This document shows, piece after piece, positions 10,911-22,725 of a DNA stretch of 64,000 bases (its first letter is position 1; each line of letters opens with the position of its first letter). Origin of the DNA: Malus domestica (lineage: Eukaryota > Streptophyta > Magnoliopsida > Rosales > Rosaceae); the NCBI RefSeq assembly GCF_042453785.1, contig NC_091677.1:33401001-33465000 (forward strand). Direction: 5' to 3'. The translations under genes were made by a program, and so were the position numbers. Below the pieces are notes generated by a model. That model ran no database searches. It worked only from the letters and a program-made list of their open reading frames with translations, and had not been told where the DNA came from.

Positions 10911-13900
10911 TCATAAAGTTTCGTTGCTCAGGTTAACATGCCTTGATGTGGTTTGTGGTTGTTCAGGTTCATCACGTGGGACAGGCACATTCTTCACCTG
11001 CAACAATACCGATTAAAGTTAGGGTCGAAGTCTCGAGCTTAATAGAATGAGAAATAGATATGTGATGTATCCTATGTATAAGCATAATCTGTAACATACC
11101 AGGTTCCTATATTGGAGATTAAAGAACATCTGGATGTATCTTTGCTTTGCCTGTTTCTGCTCTTTGTTCAACTGCCTCCAGAAAGTATAAGTGCTTCCCA
11201 TGTTCAACACCTTGTTTGCATATATCTTCCAAGTGTAGCTACAAAGTTTTGATAACTTGTTTTAAATTCCATGGGAAATGATGTTGGTTTTTAAGCAAAC
11301 AAGTACGGATGCAGAGGTTGTGTGTTTACCATTCGTATATGCGCTGCAAGCCTGCTTTGGAAAATCTGTCCCAGTATGCTGCATCAGTCTTGGAGTTCTC
11401 AAAGAAATCAGCGATTTTTTTGCTTGCTTCATCACCGTTGTTAGGATCAATATGGAAACCAGAGACCCCATCAACGATGATTTCAGCCGGGCCTCCTTGG
11501 TTGATTGCAAAGGTGGGCAATCAACGATGATTTCTTCCGGTCTACTAGAAATCCACTGTTCAAGAAAATGGTTCAGGTTGACGTTAGATTACTTTTGATC
11601 AGCATTTGAATTCTAAAAGAATGATTTGCTAGTCCAGGACTTACAGATGTTCACTGCTATCCTCTTTACTAAACAGTAGTTCTTCAATGGCAGGATAGAA
11701 TGAAGTGAGCCGTTTCTGCTTGTCTGAGTAGGGGAAATATACAGACTGATCTGCCCCAGGAGCGGCAATGTTGAATTTGGGGTCAAATACATTGATGCCA
11801 GAAACAACTCTACAGAGCCCCGGGAGTGTAAATGCAGTATGACTTTCGTATTGTCCTGGTCTGTCCTTGCTGCAAAACAACATCCAAGTAATTGCAATGA
11901 CAAAATCATTTGGTAAGGGTGTCGAATGTATGAATGCTGGTTAATTTTGCTAACCTTCCTGCAATTTCCTGGTATGTGCTTGCAATGACAAAATCTGTAG
12001 CATTCATTGAGATTGTGTCAGCAAGAAATTGGCATGAGAAGTGATACTTGGGATCTAACTCCTTCCAGTTGATGTCTGAATCTTCGTACTTGGTCTTCTC
12101 CAAAGCATGAGCAATAGTTGCCTAGTTTTCACACGCTACGGATTAGTAAATACAAAGTGGGACAAAAATGTGTTACGGTTGTATCTATAATATAAATTAA
12201 CAGTGACCTGAGTTATCCCAAGTTTATTAGCCATGAGAGAAGCCACCAAATTGCCATCTGTGTAGTTTCCAATAATAAGATCCGGCTTTCCTTCCATCAG
12301 GTTGAGAATTTTGGCCGTAGCATCCTAGTAGTTTGAAACAAATGGAACAATTATTTTAGAGCAGAAAGTACATAAGGAACAAAATCAATAATTGAGCACT
12401 CTAAAAGTATGAATTTAAATATCGACGGAAAACATGCCTGTGTAAACAACTCAAGATAGGGATAGATGTCAAAACGAGAAACCCAACGGCGCAGGATACC
12501 CTTTTCTGTCCTAAATGGCACCCTAAGGATGTTAGAGTACTTGGTGCCATTGATTGGTTCCAACTCCTGGTTGCACTTAGTTCCCCTTGCTTCGGGTATG
12601 AGTCTTGTCACCTATTGTAGCCAACAACTGTAGTTAGATAATGCTAAATAAACCGAACTACCTTTCAACATCAAAGCAAATCGTCCATAGTTGTATATGA
12701 AACACACCACAAGAATTTGAGGCTTCACAGTAAGTCCTTGTTGCTTAATTCTCAGAGTCAATTCTTCCTCCATAGCTTTCACTTGATCCAGAATGTAAAC
12801 CACCTGTTTTGAATAGCAGAGTTCAAAAAATTTCGTCTCAGTAACAAATTCGATTTGCAAGGAGACTTAGCATATCGGATACAGTATTCAAATTTATACC
12901 TGCCCGCCTGTGTCTGGTAAGCCAAGAACATCTGCTTGGCCAAAGTAGCCATGGGGAGAGAATATTACGACATTGAATATTGTGGGAAGCCTACTGAAAA
13001 ACCTATCCATGTTCAACGGGTCTGGAGCTTGAAGTACTTCCAAAAGTATTTTCATGGTCTCCTTTGTTCTTTCTGCAGTGTCTCCCCACCCCTTCTCAAA
13101 GCCCCACTCCTTAAAACTGTAAATGACATTCGGTTTCAGATTGCAAGTTACATCACATGATTCACCGGCAGATAGAACATGAGATGAAGAGTCACCTTAG
13201 TTCAAAATTTTGGAACGGTGTGTCCTTAGGGAGATCTGAGAGGTACACTTCCGTTACAATCAGTGCCGCCTGAAGCTTCGAAGCCGTGTTGAGGGTCTCA
13301 TTTAGAATAAGTTGCTGTAAATTTAAAAACACAAACTATGTTTAAGACCTTATCATTAGAATGAAATTTGAATTTCTCTGCATCAAATTTTATTTTTTGT
13401 AGAATTAAATTGTTGTGATTCCCATACTTCTCCCTGATGATTTAGTGAAAGTAAGTAATCCGCAAGGGGTTGTGCATTCTCCAGTTTTCCAGCTAGCCTT
13501 GAAGTGGTGAACTTGGTAACATAATCGATTCCATTTCCGACCGAGGAAGATAGAGTCAAGTGAGGAGTAGAGAAATCAATTGCTCTAAAATCCACCTCCA
13601 ATACATGTTCATCATTCGACCTGCAATGAAAAGCATATGGGGGTTAGGCCGGTTGGTGATTAGCGAAGGTAGTGTGCTCATCCTCGTAGATTTGAGTAGT
13701 TTAGAATATCGTGTTGTAAAAAAGAAAAACTATGAGAAGGAAAAAACATGTACCATTTCTCATCATATAAAGCTTCTTTGTATTTCAAGAAGTCTCGGAC
13801 AGTGATGGCCTCAACTGAGAGATCCTCAGAGCTGACCTTAACGAATTCCCAATATCCTGGATTTGGTCTTATTGAAAAGACAACATGTGGAGGAATAACA

Positions 13901-14374
13901 ACAGCTTCCTGCGGATATTAGGTAAATATCTCATTAAGTCAAAAGTAAAACCAATAACTTATCGTTTTAACGAAAATTCTATGATGCTTTGGAGTATCTT
14001 GTACCTTTGAGTTTTTAACCATTAAATTTTAGTTATTGTATTTTTAATTAACTAACGGTCTAACAGTTAAAAATTCTTGTTAGTCCCCCAAAATGAAAGA
14101 ATATATATATATATATATAAAGAAGTGTTTAATTAGAAACCTGAGTTGAACACAATATATAGCCAAGAACACCCCCCAAAACTTGGGTTCTTTCAGCCTT
14201 GTCATCTATGACTGTCTCCATTTCACTCATTAAATGGTGAAGCTTCATTATCCTTCTTCCTTTCTCGATGTACATAGCGAAGCACCGCTTCATGTGGTAA
14301 CGGCTCTGCCTCAGGGCGTCCGGCATGGTTTCAGCTATGGAATCGGAGCGTTTGACGGCCGCTGCAGAAGCCAT
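10911..14374 (-). pseudogene. SUS: Sucrose synthase copy A, catalytic exon deleted
   Basis: Sucrose synthase cleaves sucrose with UDP to UDP-glucose and fructose in the cytosol. Exons (minus): 14374-14141, 13908-13754, 13620-13428, 13314-13196, 13116-12900, 12803-12708, 12611-12438, 12324-12208, 12121-11955, 11869-11645, 11555-11330, 11238-11100, 10997-10911. All other exons align with copies B and C without a break, but exon 11 is 226 nt instead of 567: a 341-bp net deletion between 11520 and 11535. This removes the glycosyltransferase block with the Arg/Lys pair ([10 protein letters not shown]) and the E-x7-E motif (EAFGLTVIE), shifts the frame and brings a TGA at 11485-11483. The expected product would be about 589 residues without UDP-binding catalytic residues. 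Residues 1-78 match B except for A/E at position 15 and M/K in the RCFA-YIEKG stretch. Transcription may persist, since the TATA region remains. Confidence 0.9.
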
Positions 14375-14467
14375 TTTTGTGTAAAATATATTTCTTTATA
14401 AAGAGGCAAAGGTTTCAAATGCTTAATAGATGAAGCAGTTTGAGGTTTGCTCAGCTTATGTTTCTGC

Positions 14468-14474
14468 ATTTATA
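14468..14474 (-). promoter_or_regulatory. TATA box of SUS-A
   Basis: The minus strand reads CCTATAAATGC, about 95 bp upstream of the ATG at 14374. The motif is conserved in all three copies. Only about 245 bp separate the ATG from the repeat junction at 14619. Confidence 0.55.
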
Positions 14475-14624
14475 GGCGGCTTTCGGAATTCATTACGTAC
14501 GATGTATGCGATGCGGCTGGCTTGTTCATTGTTGCAGATTGCTTTTGATTTCGTCAAGCGCTTTAGAAATCTGAATATTTTTTGCAAAAGAAAAGAATGT
14601 GATCTCTGTAAGTGAAGATATTCT

Positions 14625-16610
14625 TAGACACTCTCCCTTTTCTTTTCTTTTTTTCGGTTGACAACGGGGCATACGTTTTAAAAATATAAATTATATAAGA
14701 CTTTAACAATACTATGAAACTTTAGCTATATCTGCAACTATGATGACAAAAAAAAAGGAATTTGCTAAAAAAAGAATCGACCCAAACTGCATGACAAACC
14801 CAAACAAGCCAAATCATCACCAACAAAATTCTTTTCATGATAAATATGACCAAGTTTTGCGCATATAGGCATGAAAATTCAATACTAAACTTTCTAGATG
14901 GTGATTATCCACCTTTACATTTAAAAATAATTATATTGTAAGTGGAGAATTTGATTCCACCATAATCTTTTTAATTCCATTCTTCCATACAAATTGCAGC
15001 CTAATAATATAACACATATAATCTGACCGCGACCAAGATTAGCACAAAAGCCAAAAACCCATGATGCCGACTAGTTTATGAGGACTGCATTGAGAGGTTG
15101 ATCACTCTCTTTTTATCCTTTTTTTCCTGTCTTTAACTTATCACTTTTAATTTACTTTATATTTATTTTGCAGTTGGATTAAACCCCAGAATGATTATCA
15201 GACTTGATTTCCGTTATTTTGATTACCAAGTACCAAATGATTCATATGTTTATTTATCATTTAATTTGATATCAAACACATCTATTTAATCTCCGTCATT
15301 GATATCAAATCAAGGGGTAAGTGACCATGTACTCCTTAGTCACCTAGTGAACAAAGAAACATTTTTGTTTCGTATTTTCTCTTTATTTCTTTGTACTTTC
15401 GTTATAGTTTCTAATCATAAGATTTAATAAATCAACCGTGAACAAATAACAACATATGAGAGGAGGAGGAGAAAAATTAATACAGTGAAAATCATAACCC
15501 CTATTCCACTAGTGGGACTGTCAGAGCATGACATGCTTAGCATATGATTTGAACAAAGATTATCTCCTTTCTTTTTTCCTTCTCTTTTCTCTTGTTTGAA
15601 CACTCAAGATTTCATCTTTGGAGAAAGAGGAAAAAAAAACACAAAGAGAGAAAGAGAGAAGAAGAAAAAATTGTGCGAGAAAGTGAGGGAGGAAAGGAAA
15701 AAAGGGAGGGAGAGAATCCCGATAGTTATAGAGATTAAGGAGAGAGAGTGCTTAAAAAGAGGAGATTGTTAATTATACGTACTTTTAATATTTAAAACTA
15801 AAATTGATCGATGTGAGCATGACAAATTGGTATTACAATATCCCATACACTGGTTGAATTGGATTAAATTGTTATGGCAGACGAATTGAAGAACTGAAAA
15901 TAGTATAATATTTTAGTTAGAAAGTTTAATTAATCACCATGTAGTGTCATTGAGTACATCTTAGATGTGGATTACACTAGTTGAGTAGGGCAATGTTACG
16001 TTTGTTTATTTCACCAAGTTCAAATCCTACTCCCTTTAAATTAAACTAAATTAGAAAATATCGTCTTGTAAAATAAAATAAAAAAATATTACTGAGTTCA
16101 TCGTGCATAAAATCACAAAGTATATGAACCAACACCGAACCGTTAGGTTGAAAATATGAATTGAAAGCCTCACAAACTGTAAATTTGCTATAATTTTATT
16201 ACATAGAAACAAACTTTCATGCTTCAATGGTTATGCAACAATAATTCTTCTTTGCAGATGAATAATAGGGAGTTAATGTATAGGAAACAGAAGAGGCAGT
16301 ATTGCAGTTGGGTAACTCAAATGGCAATCCTCGATCAAGCTCCCTTTATTTGACCTTAACTTCCAAACAACCTGAAATTATGCAGGGAAGAACTTTTTTC
16401 AGTTTATGCTGGCTTTAAGGAAAAGATTGAAAACAAGCCGTTTGTGGCGATCTTACTCTTTACCTTTGCAATAGAGACTGTGAGCGCCTTGTGCTGCACA
16501 TCAATTATTTGTTGTTAGTTTTGGATGAAGAGTACAATGTGATTAGAGAAATAAGAGAGGTCATGTTAACAGATGCATTTTAGAACGATAAACATGCATT
16601 TAAGACGTGT
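14625..16610. other. Spacer downstream of SUS-B; no gene
   Basis: Unit B counterpart of the unit A spacer. It lacks the unit A MITE and shows the empty site near 15757. It is AT-rich with a purine-rich tract near 15625-15720. It also now lies directly upstream of the SUS-A promoter. No open frame with coding character was seen. Confidence 0.6.
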
Positions 16611-19600
16611 TCATAAAGTTTCGTTGCTCAGGTTAACATGCCTTGATGTGGTTTGTGGTTGTTCAGGTTCATCACGTGGGACAGGCACATTCTTCACCTG
16701 CAACAATACCGATTAAAGTTAGGGTCGAAGTCTCGAGCTTAATAGAATGAGAAATAGATATGTGATGTATCCTATGTATAAGCATAATCTGTAACATACC
16801 AGGTTCCTATATTGGAGATTAAAGAACATCTGGATGTATCTTTGCTTTGCCTGTTTCTGCTCTTTGTTCAACTGCCTCCAGAAAGTATAAGTGCTTCCCA
16901 TGTTCAACACCTTGTTTGCATATATCTTCCAAGTGTAGCTACAAAGTTTTGATAACTTGTTTTAAATTCCATGGGAAATGATGTTGGTTTTTAAGCAAAC
17001 AAGTACGGATGCAGAGGTTGTGTGTTTACCATTCGTATATGCGCTGCAAGCCTGCTTTGGAAAATCTGTCCCAGTATGCTGCATCAGTCTTGGAGTTCTC
17101 AAAGAAATCAGCGATTTTTTTGCTTGCTTCATCACCGTTGTTAGGATCAATATGGAAACCAGAGACCCCATCAACGATGATTTCAGCCGGGCCTCCTTGG
17201 TTGGTTGCAAAGGTGGGCAATCCACAGTTCATTGCCTCAATGACAGTCAGACCGAAAGCTTCATACAGGGCAGGTTGCACAAAAGCTCCCCTTGTGTCAG
17301 CAATGCAACGGTAGAGCTCTCCATTTCGGTTCCTATCAGTCTGTGCTGCTATCCATCTGATCTGACCCCTGAGTTGGTACTTCTCTATCAGTGTATGCAT
17401 CTTCTTTATTTCAGCGATTTCTTCCCTATCTTTTGATTTTGAAGGGTCAAAGAATCCACCAACTACCACAAGGTTAACCAAATTTCTCAGCCTCTTGTTC
17501 TTCCCGTACCACTCAACCAACCCGGTAATGTTTTTAACAATATCCAGCCTTGCCATTGAGAAGATGATAGGTTTCTTCCGGTCTACTAGAAATCCACTGT
17601 TCAAGAAAATGGTTCAGGTTGACGTTAGATTACTTTTGACCAGCATTTGAATTCTAAAAGAATGATTTGCTAGTCCAGGACTTACAGATGTTCACTGTTA
17701 TCCTCTTTACTAAACAGTAGTTCTTCAATGGCAGGATAGAATGAAGTGAGCCGCTTCTGCTTGTCTGAGTAGGGGAAATATACAGACTGATCTGCCCCAG
17801 GAGCAGCAATGTTGAATTTGGGGTCAAATACATTGATGCCAGAAACAACTCTACAGAGCCCCGGGAGTGTAAATGCAGTATGACTTTCGTATTGTCCTGG
17901 TCTGTCTTTGCTGCAAAACAACATCCAAGTACATTATGGTGTAAACTGTAATGTAATCATTTGGTAAGGGTGTCGAATATATGAATGCTGGTTAATTTTG
18001 CTAACCTTCCTGCAATTTCCTGGTATGTGCTTGCAATGACAAAATCTGTAGCATTCATTGAGATTGTGTCAGCAAGAAATTGGCATGAGAAGTGATACTT
18101 GGGATCTAACTCCTTCCAGTTGATGTCTGAATCTTCGTACTTGGTCTTCTCCAAAGCATGAGCAATAGTTGCCTAGTTTTCACACGCTACGGATTAGTAA
18201 ATACAAAGTGGGACAAAAATGTGTTACGGTTGTATCTATAATATAAATTAACAGTGACCTGAGTTATCCCAAGTTTATTAGCCATGAGAGAAGCCACCAA
18301 ATTGCCATCTGTGTAGTTTCCAATAATAAGATCCGGCTTTCCTTCCATCAGGTTGAGAATTTTGGCCGTAGCATCCTAGTAGTTTGAAACAAATGGAACA
18401 ATTATTTTAGAGCAGAAAGTACATAAGGAACAAAATCAATAATTGAGCACTCTAAAAGTATGAATTTAAATATCGACGGAAAACATGCCTGTGTAAACAA
18501 CTCAAGATAGGGATAGATGTCAAAACGAGAAACCCAACGGCGCAGGATACCCTTTTCTGTCCTAAATGGCACCCTAAGGATGTTAGAGTACTTGGTGCCA
18601 TTGATTGGTTCCAACTCCTGGTTGCACTTAGTTCCCCTTGCTTCGGGTATGAGTCTTGTCACCTATTGTAGCCAACAACTGTAGTTAGATAATGCTAAAT
18701 AAACCGAACTACCTTTCAACATCAAAGCAAATCGTCCATAGTTGTATATGAAACACACCACAAGAATTTGAGGCTTCACAGTAAGTCCTTGTTGCTTAAT
18801 TCTCAGAGTCAATTCTTCCTCCATAGCTTTCACTTGATCCAGAATGTAAACCACCTGTTTTGAATAGCAGAGTTCAAAAAATTTCGTCTCAGTAACAAAT
18901 TCGATTTGCAAGGAGACTTAGCATATCGGATACAGTATTCAAATTTATACCTGCCCGCCTGTGTCTGGTAAGCCAAGAACATCTGCTTGGCCAAAGTAAC
19001 CATGGGGAGAGAATATTACGACATTGAATATTGTGGGAAGCCTACTGAAAAACCTATCCATGTTCAACGGGTCTGGAGCTTGAAGTACTTCCGAAAGTAT
19101 TTTCATGGTCTCCTTTGTTCTTTCTGCAGTGTCTCCCCACCCCTTCTCAAAGCCCCACTCCTTAAAACTGTAAATGACATTCGGTTTCAGATTGCAAGTT
19201 ACATCACATGATTCACCGGCAGATAGAACATGAGATGAAGAGTCACCTTAGTTCAAAATTTTGGAACGGTGTGTCCTTAGGGAGCGCTGAGAGGTACACT
19301 TCCGTTACAATCAGTGCCGCCTGAAGCTTTGAAGCCGTGTTGAGGGTCTCATTTAGAATAAGTTGCTGTAAATTCAAAAACGCATAAACTAAGTTTAAGA
19401 CCTTATCATTAGAATGAAATTTGAATTTCTCTGCATCAAATTTTATTTTTTGTAGAATTAAATTGCTGTGATTCCCATACTTCTTCTTCATGATTTAGTG
19501 AAAGTAAGTAATCCACAAGGGGTTGTGCATTCTCCAGTTTTCCAGCTAGCCTTGAAGTGGTGAACTTGGTAACATATTCGATTCCATTTCCGACCGAGGA

Positions 19601-20476
19601 AGATAGAGTCAATTGAGGAGTAGAGAAATCAATTGCTCTAAAATCCACCTCCAATACATGTTCATCATTTGACCTGCAATGAAAAGCATATGGGGGTTAG
19701 GCCGGTTGGTGATTAGCGAAGGTAGTGTGCTCATCATCATCCCTTGCACCCAAAATCAAATCTCGCTCCTCGTAGATTTGAGTAGTTTAGAATATCGTGT
19801 TGTAAAATAGAAACACTATAAGAAGGAAAAAACATGTACCATTTCTCATCATATAAAGCTTCTTTGTGTTTCAAGAAGTCTCGGACAGTGATGGCCTCAA
19901 CTGAGAGATCCTCAGAGCTGACCTTAACAAATTCCCAATATCCTGGATTTGGTCTTATTGAAAAGACAACATGCGGAGGAATAACAACAGCTTCCTGCGG
20001 ATATTAGGTAAATATCTCATTAAGTCAAAAGCAAAACCAATAATTTATCATTTTAACGAAAATTCTATGATGCTTTGGAGTATCTTATACCCTTGAGTTT
20101 TTAACCATTAAATTTTAGTCATTGTATTTTTAATTAACTAACGGTCTAACAGTTAAAAACTAACGGTCTAGCAGTTAAAAATTCTTGTTAGTCCCCCAAA
20201 ATGAAATAATATATATATATAAAGAAGTATTTAATTAGAAACCTGAGTTGAACACAATATATAGCCAAGAACACCCCCCAAAACTTGGGTTCTTTCAGCC
20301 TTGTCATCTATGACTGTCTCCATTTCACTCATCAAATGGTGAAGCTTCATTATCCTTCTTCCTTTCTCGATGTACTTAGCGAAGCACCGCTTCATGTGGT
20401 ACCGGCTCTGCCTCAGGGCGTCCGGCATGGTATCAGCTATGGAATCGGAGCGTTTGACGGCCGCTGCAGAAGCCAT
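16611..20476 (-). CDS. SUS: Sucrose synthase copy B, intact
   Basis: Thirteen exons (minus): 20476-20243, 19994-19840, 19673-19481, 19365-19247, 19167-18951, 18854-18759, 18662-18489, 18375-18259, 18172-18006, 17910-17686, 17596-17030, 16938-16800, 16697-16611. They total 2490 nt, 829 aa, near the family's ~805-840. The N terminus has a phosphosite-like stretch (VKRSDSIAD). DTGGQ ends at residue 306. R582 and K587 lie in [10 protein letters not shown], and E678/E686 form the E-x7-E of the GT4 (GT-B) domain; all expected catalytic residues are present. The N-terminal sequence resembles the SUS5/6/7-type clade more than SUS1, but that is a judgement by eye. Exon 7 ends at a GC donor. Compared with copy C, nine codons are missing near the C terminus. 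The promoter is cut at 20708, about 230 bp upstream. Confidence 0.92.
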
Positions 20477-20569
20477 TTTTGTGTAAAATATATTTCTTTA
20501 TAAAGAGGCAAAGGTTTCAAATGCTTAAAAGATGAAGCAGTTTGAGGTTTGCTCTGCTTATGTTTCTGC

Positions 20570-20576
20570 ATTTATA
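20570..20576 (-). promoter_or_regulatory. TATA box of SUS-B
   Basis: Minus-strand CCTATAAATGC about 95 bp upstream of the ATG at 20476, as in the other two copies. A short deletion relative to copies A and C lies just upstream, near 20608. Confidence 0.55.
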
Positions 20577-20713
20577 GGCGGCTTTCGGAATTCATTACGT
20601 ACGATGTATGTTGTTCATTGTTGCAGATTGCTTTTGGTTTCGTCAAGCGCTTTAGAAATCTGAATATTTTTTGCAAAAGAAAAGAATGTGATCTCTGTAA
20701 GTGAAGATATTCT

Positions 20714-22725
20714 TAGACACTCTCCCTTTTCTTTTCTTTTTTTCGGTTGACAACGGGGCATACGTTTTAAAAATATAAATTATATAAGACTGTAACAATA
20801 CTCTCAGAATTTAGCTATATTTGCAACTATGACGACAAAAAAAAGGAATTTGCTAAAAAAAGAATGGACCCAAACTGCATGACAAACCCAAACAAGCAAA
20901 ATCATCGCCAACAAAATTCTTTTTACGATAAATATGACAAGTTTCATATGACCAAGTTTGGTGCATATAGGCATGAAAATTCAATACTAAACTTTCTAGA
21001 TGGTGATTATCCACTTTTGCATTTAAAAATAATTATATTGTAAGTGGAGAATTTGATTCCACCATAATCTTTTTAATTCCATTCTTCCATGCAAATTGCA
21101 GCCTAATAATATAACACATATAATCTGACCTCAACCAAGATTAGCACAAAAGCCAAAAACCCATGATGTCGACTAGTTTATGAGGACTGCATTGAGAGGT
21201 TGATCACTCTCTTTTTATCCTTTTTTTCCTGTCTTTAACTTATCACTTTTAATTTACTTTATATTTATTTTGCAGTTGGATTAAACACTAGAATGATTAT
21301 CAGATTTGATTTCCGTTATTTTGATTACCAAGTACCAGATGAGTCATATGTTTATTTATTATTTGATTTGATATCAAACACATCTATTTAATCTCCGTCA
21401 TTGATATCAAATCAAGGGGTGAGTGACCATGTACTCCTTAGTTACCTAGTGAACAAAGAAACATTTTTGTTTCGTATTTTCTCTTTATTTCTCTGTACTT
21501 ATTTTCTCTTTATTTCTTTGTACTTTTGTTATAGTTTCTAATCATAAGATTTAATAAATCAACCGCGAACAAATAACAACATATGAGCGGTGGAAGAGAA
21601 AAATTAATACAGTGAAAATCATAACCCCTATTCCACTAGTGGGATTGTCGGAGCATGAAATGCTTTGCATATGATTTGAACAAGGATTATCTCCTTTCTT
21701 TTTTCCTTCTCTTTTCTCTTGTTTAAACGCTCAAGATTTCATCTTTGGAGAAAGAGAAAAAAAAACACAAAGAGAGACAGAGAGAGAAGAAGAAAAAAAA
21801 CTGTGCCAGGAAGTGAGGGAGGAGAGGAAAAAAAGGAGGGAGAGAATCCCCGATAGTTATAGAGATTAAGGAGAGAGAGTGCTTAAAAATGAGATTGTTA
21901 ATTATACGTACTTTTAATATTTAAAATTAAAATTGATCAATGTGAGCATGACAAATTGGTATTGCAATATCCCATACACTGGTTGAATTGGATTAAATTG
22001 TTATGGCAGACGAATTGAAGAACTAAAAATAGTATAATAATTTAGTTAGAAAGTTTAATTAATCACCATGTAGTGTCATTGAGTACATCTTAGATGTGGA
22101 TTACACTAGTTGAGTAGGGCAATGTTACGTTTTTTTATTTCACCAAGTTCAAATCCTACTCCCTTTAAATTAAACTAAATTAGAAAATATCGTCTTGTAA
22201 AATAAATAAATAAAATATTACTGAGTTCATCGTGCATAAAATCACAAAGTGTAAATGAACCAACACCGAACCGTTAGGTTGAAAATATGAATTGAAAGCC
22301 TCACAAACTGTAAATTTGGTATAATTTTATTACATAAAAACAAACTTTCATGCTTCAATGGTTATGCAACAATAATTCTTCTTTGCAAATGAATAATAGG
22401 GAGTCAATGTATAATTGCAGTTGGGTAGCTCAAATGGCAATCCTCGATCAAGCTCCCTTTATTTGACCTTAACTTCCAAACAACCTGAAATTATGCAGGG
22501 AAGATTTTTTTTTTCAGTTTATGCTGGCTTTAGGGAAAAGATTGAAAACAAGCCGTTTATGGCGATCTTACTCCTTACCTTTGCAATCGAGACTGTGAGC
22601 GCCTTGAGCTGCACATCAATTATTTGTTGTTAGTTTTGGATGAACAATACAATGTGATTAGAGAAATAAGAGAGGTCATGTTAACGGATGCATTTTAGAA
22701 CGGTAAGCATGCATTGAAGACGTGT
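20714..22725. other. Spacer downstream of SUS-C; no gene
   Basis: Unit C counterpart of the spacers in A and B. It contains a local duplication of a TTTCTCTTTATTTCT-type segment near 21475-21520. It now forms the upstream neighbour of SUS-B. No gene was seen. Confidence 0.6.

Larger units (their letters stand above)
8588..14618. repeat. Tandem SUS unit A (6031 bp)
   Basis: Left-most of three direct repeats. Units A, B and C start at the same hexamer TATTCT (8588, 14619, 20708). All share the same spacer order and SUS exon-intron layout. Unit A contains a pseudogenised SUS copy and a private MITE at 9744-10041. Sequence just left of 8588 is unique (ALIS flank). Confidence 0.95.
14619..20707. 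repeat. Tandem SUS unit B (6089 bp)
   Basis: Middle direct repeat, joined to unit A at 14619-14624 and to unit C at 20708-20713 through the same TATTCT hexamer. It contains an intact SUS gene. Its part from about 16190 to 18990 is almost base-for-base identical to unit A, whereas its left spacer differs more. Confidence 0.95.

Noticed and set aside
11278-11598. Plus-strand open frames of 82-106 codons over SUS-A, and longer ones (up to 155 codons) over SUS-B and SUS-C
   Set aside because: They are antisense shadows of the SUS catalytic exon on the minus strand and recur only because the exon is conserved.
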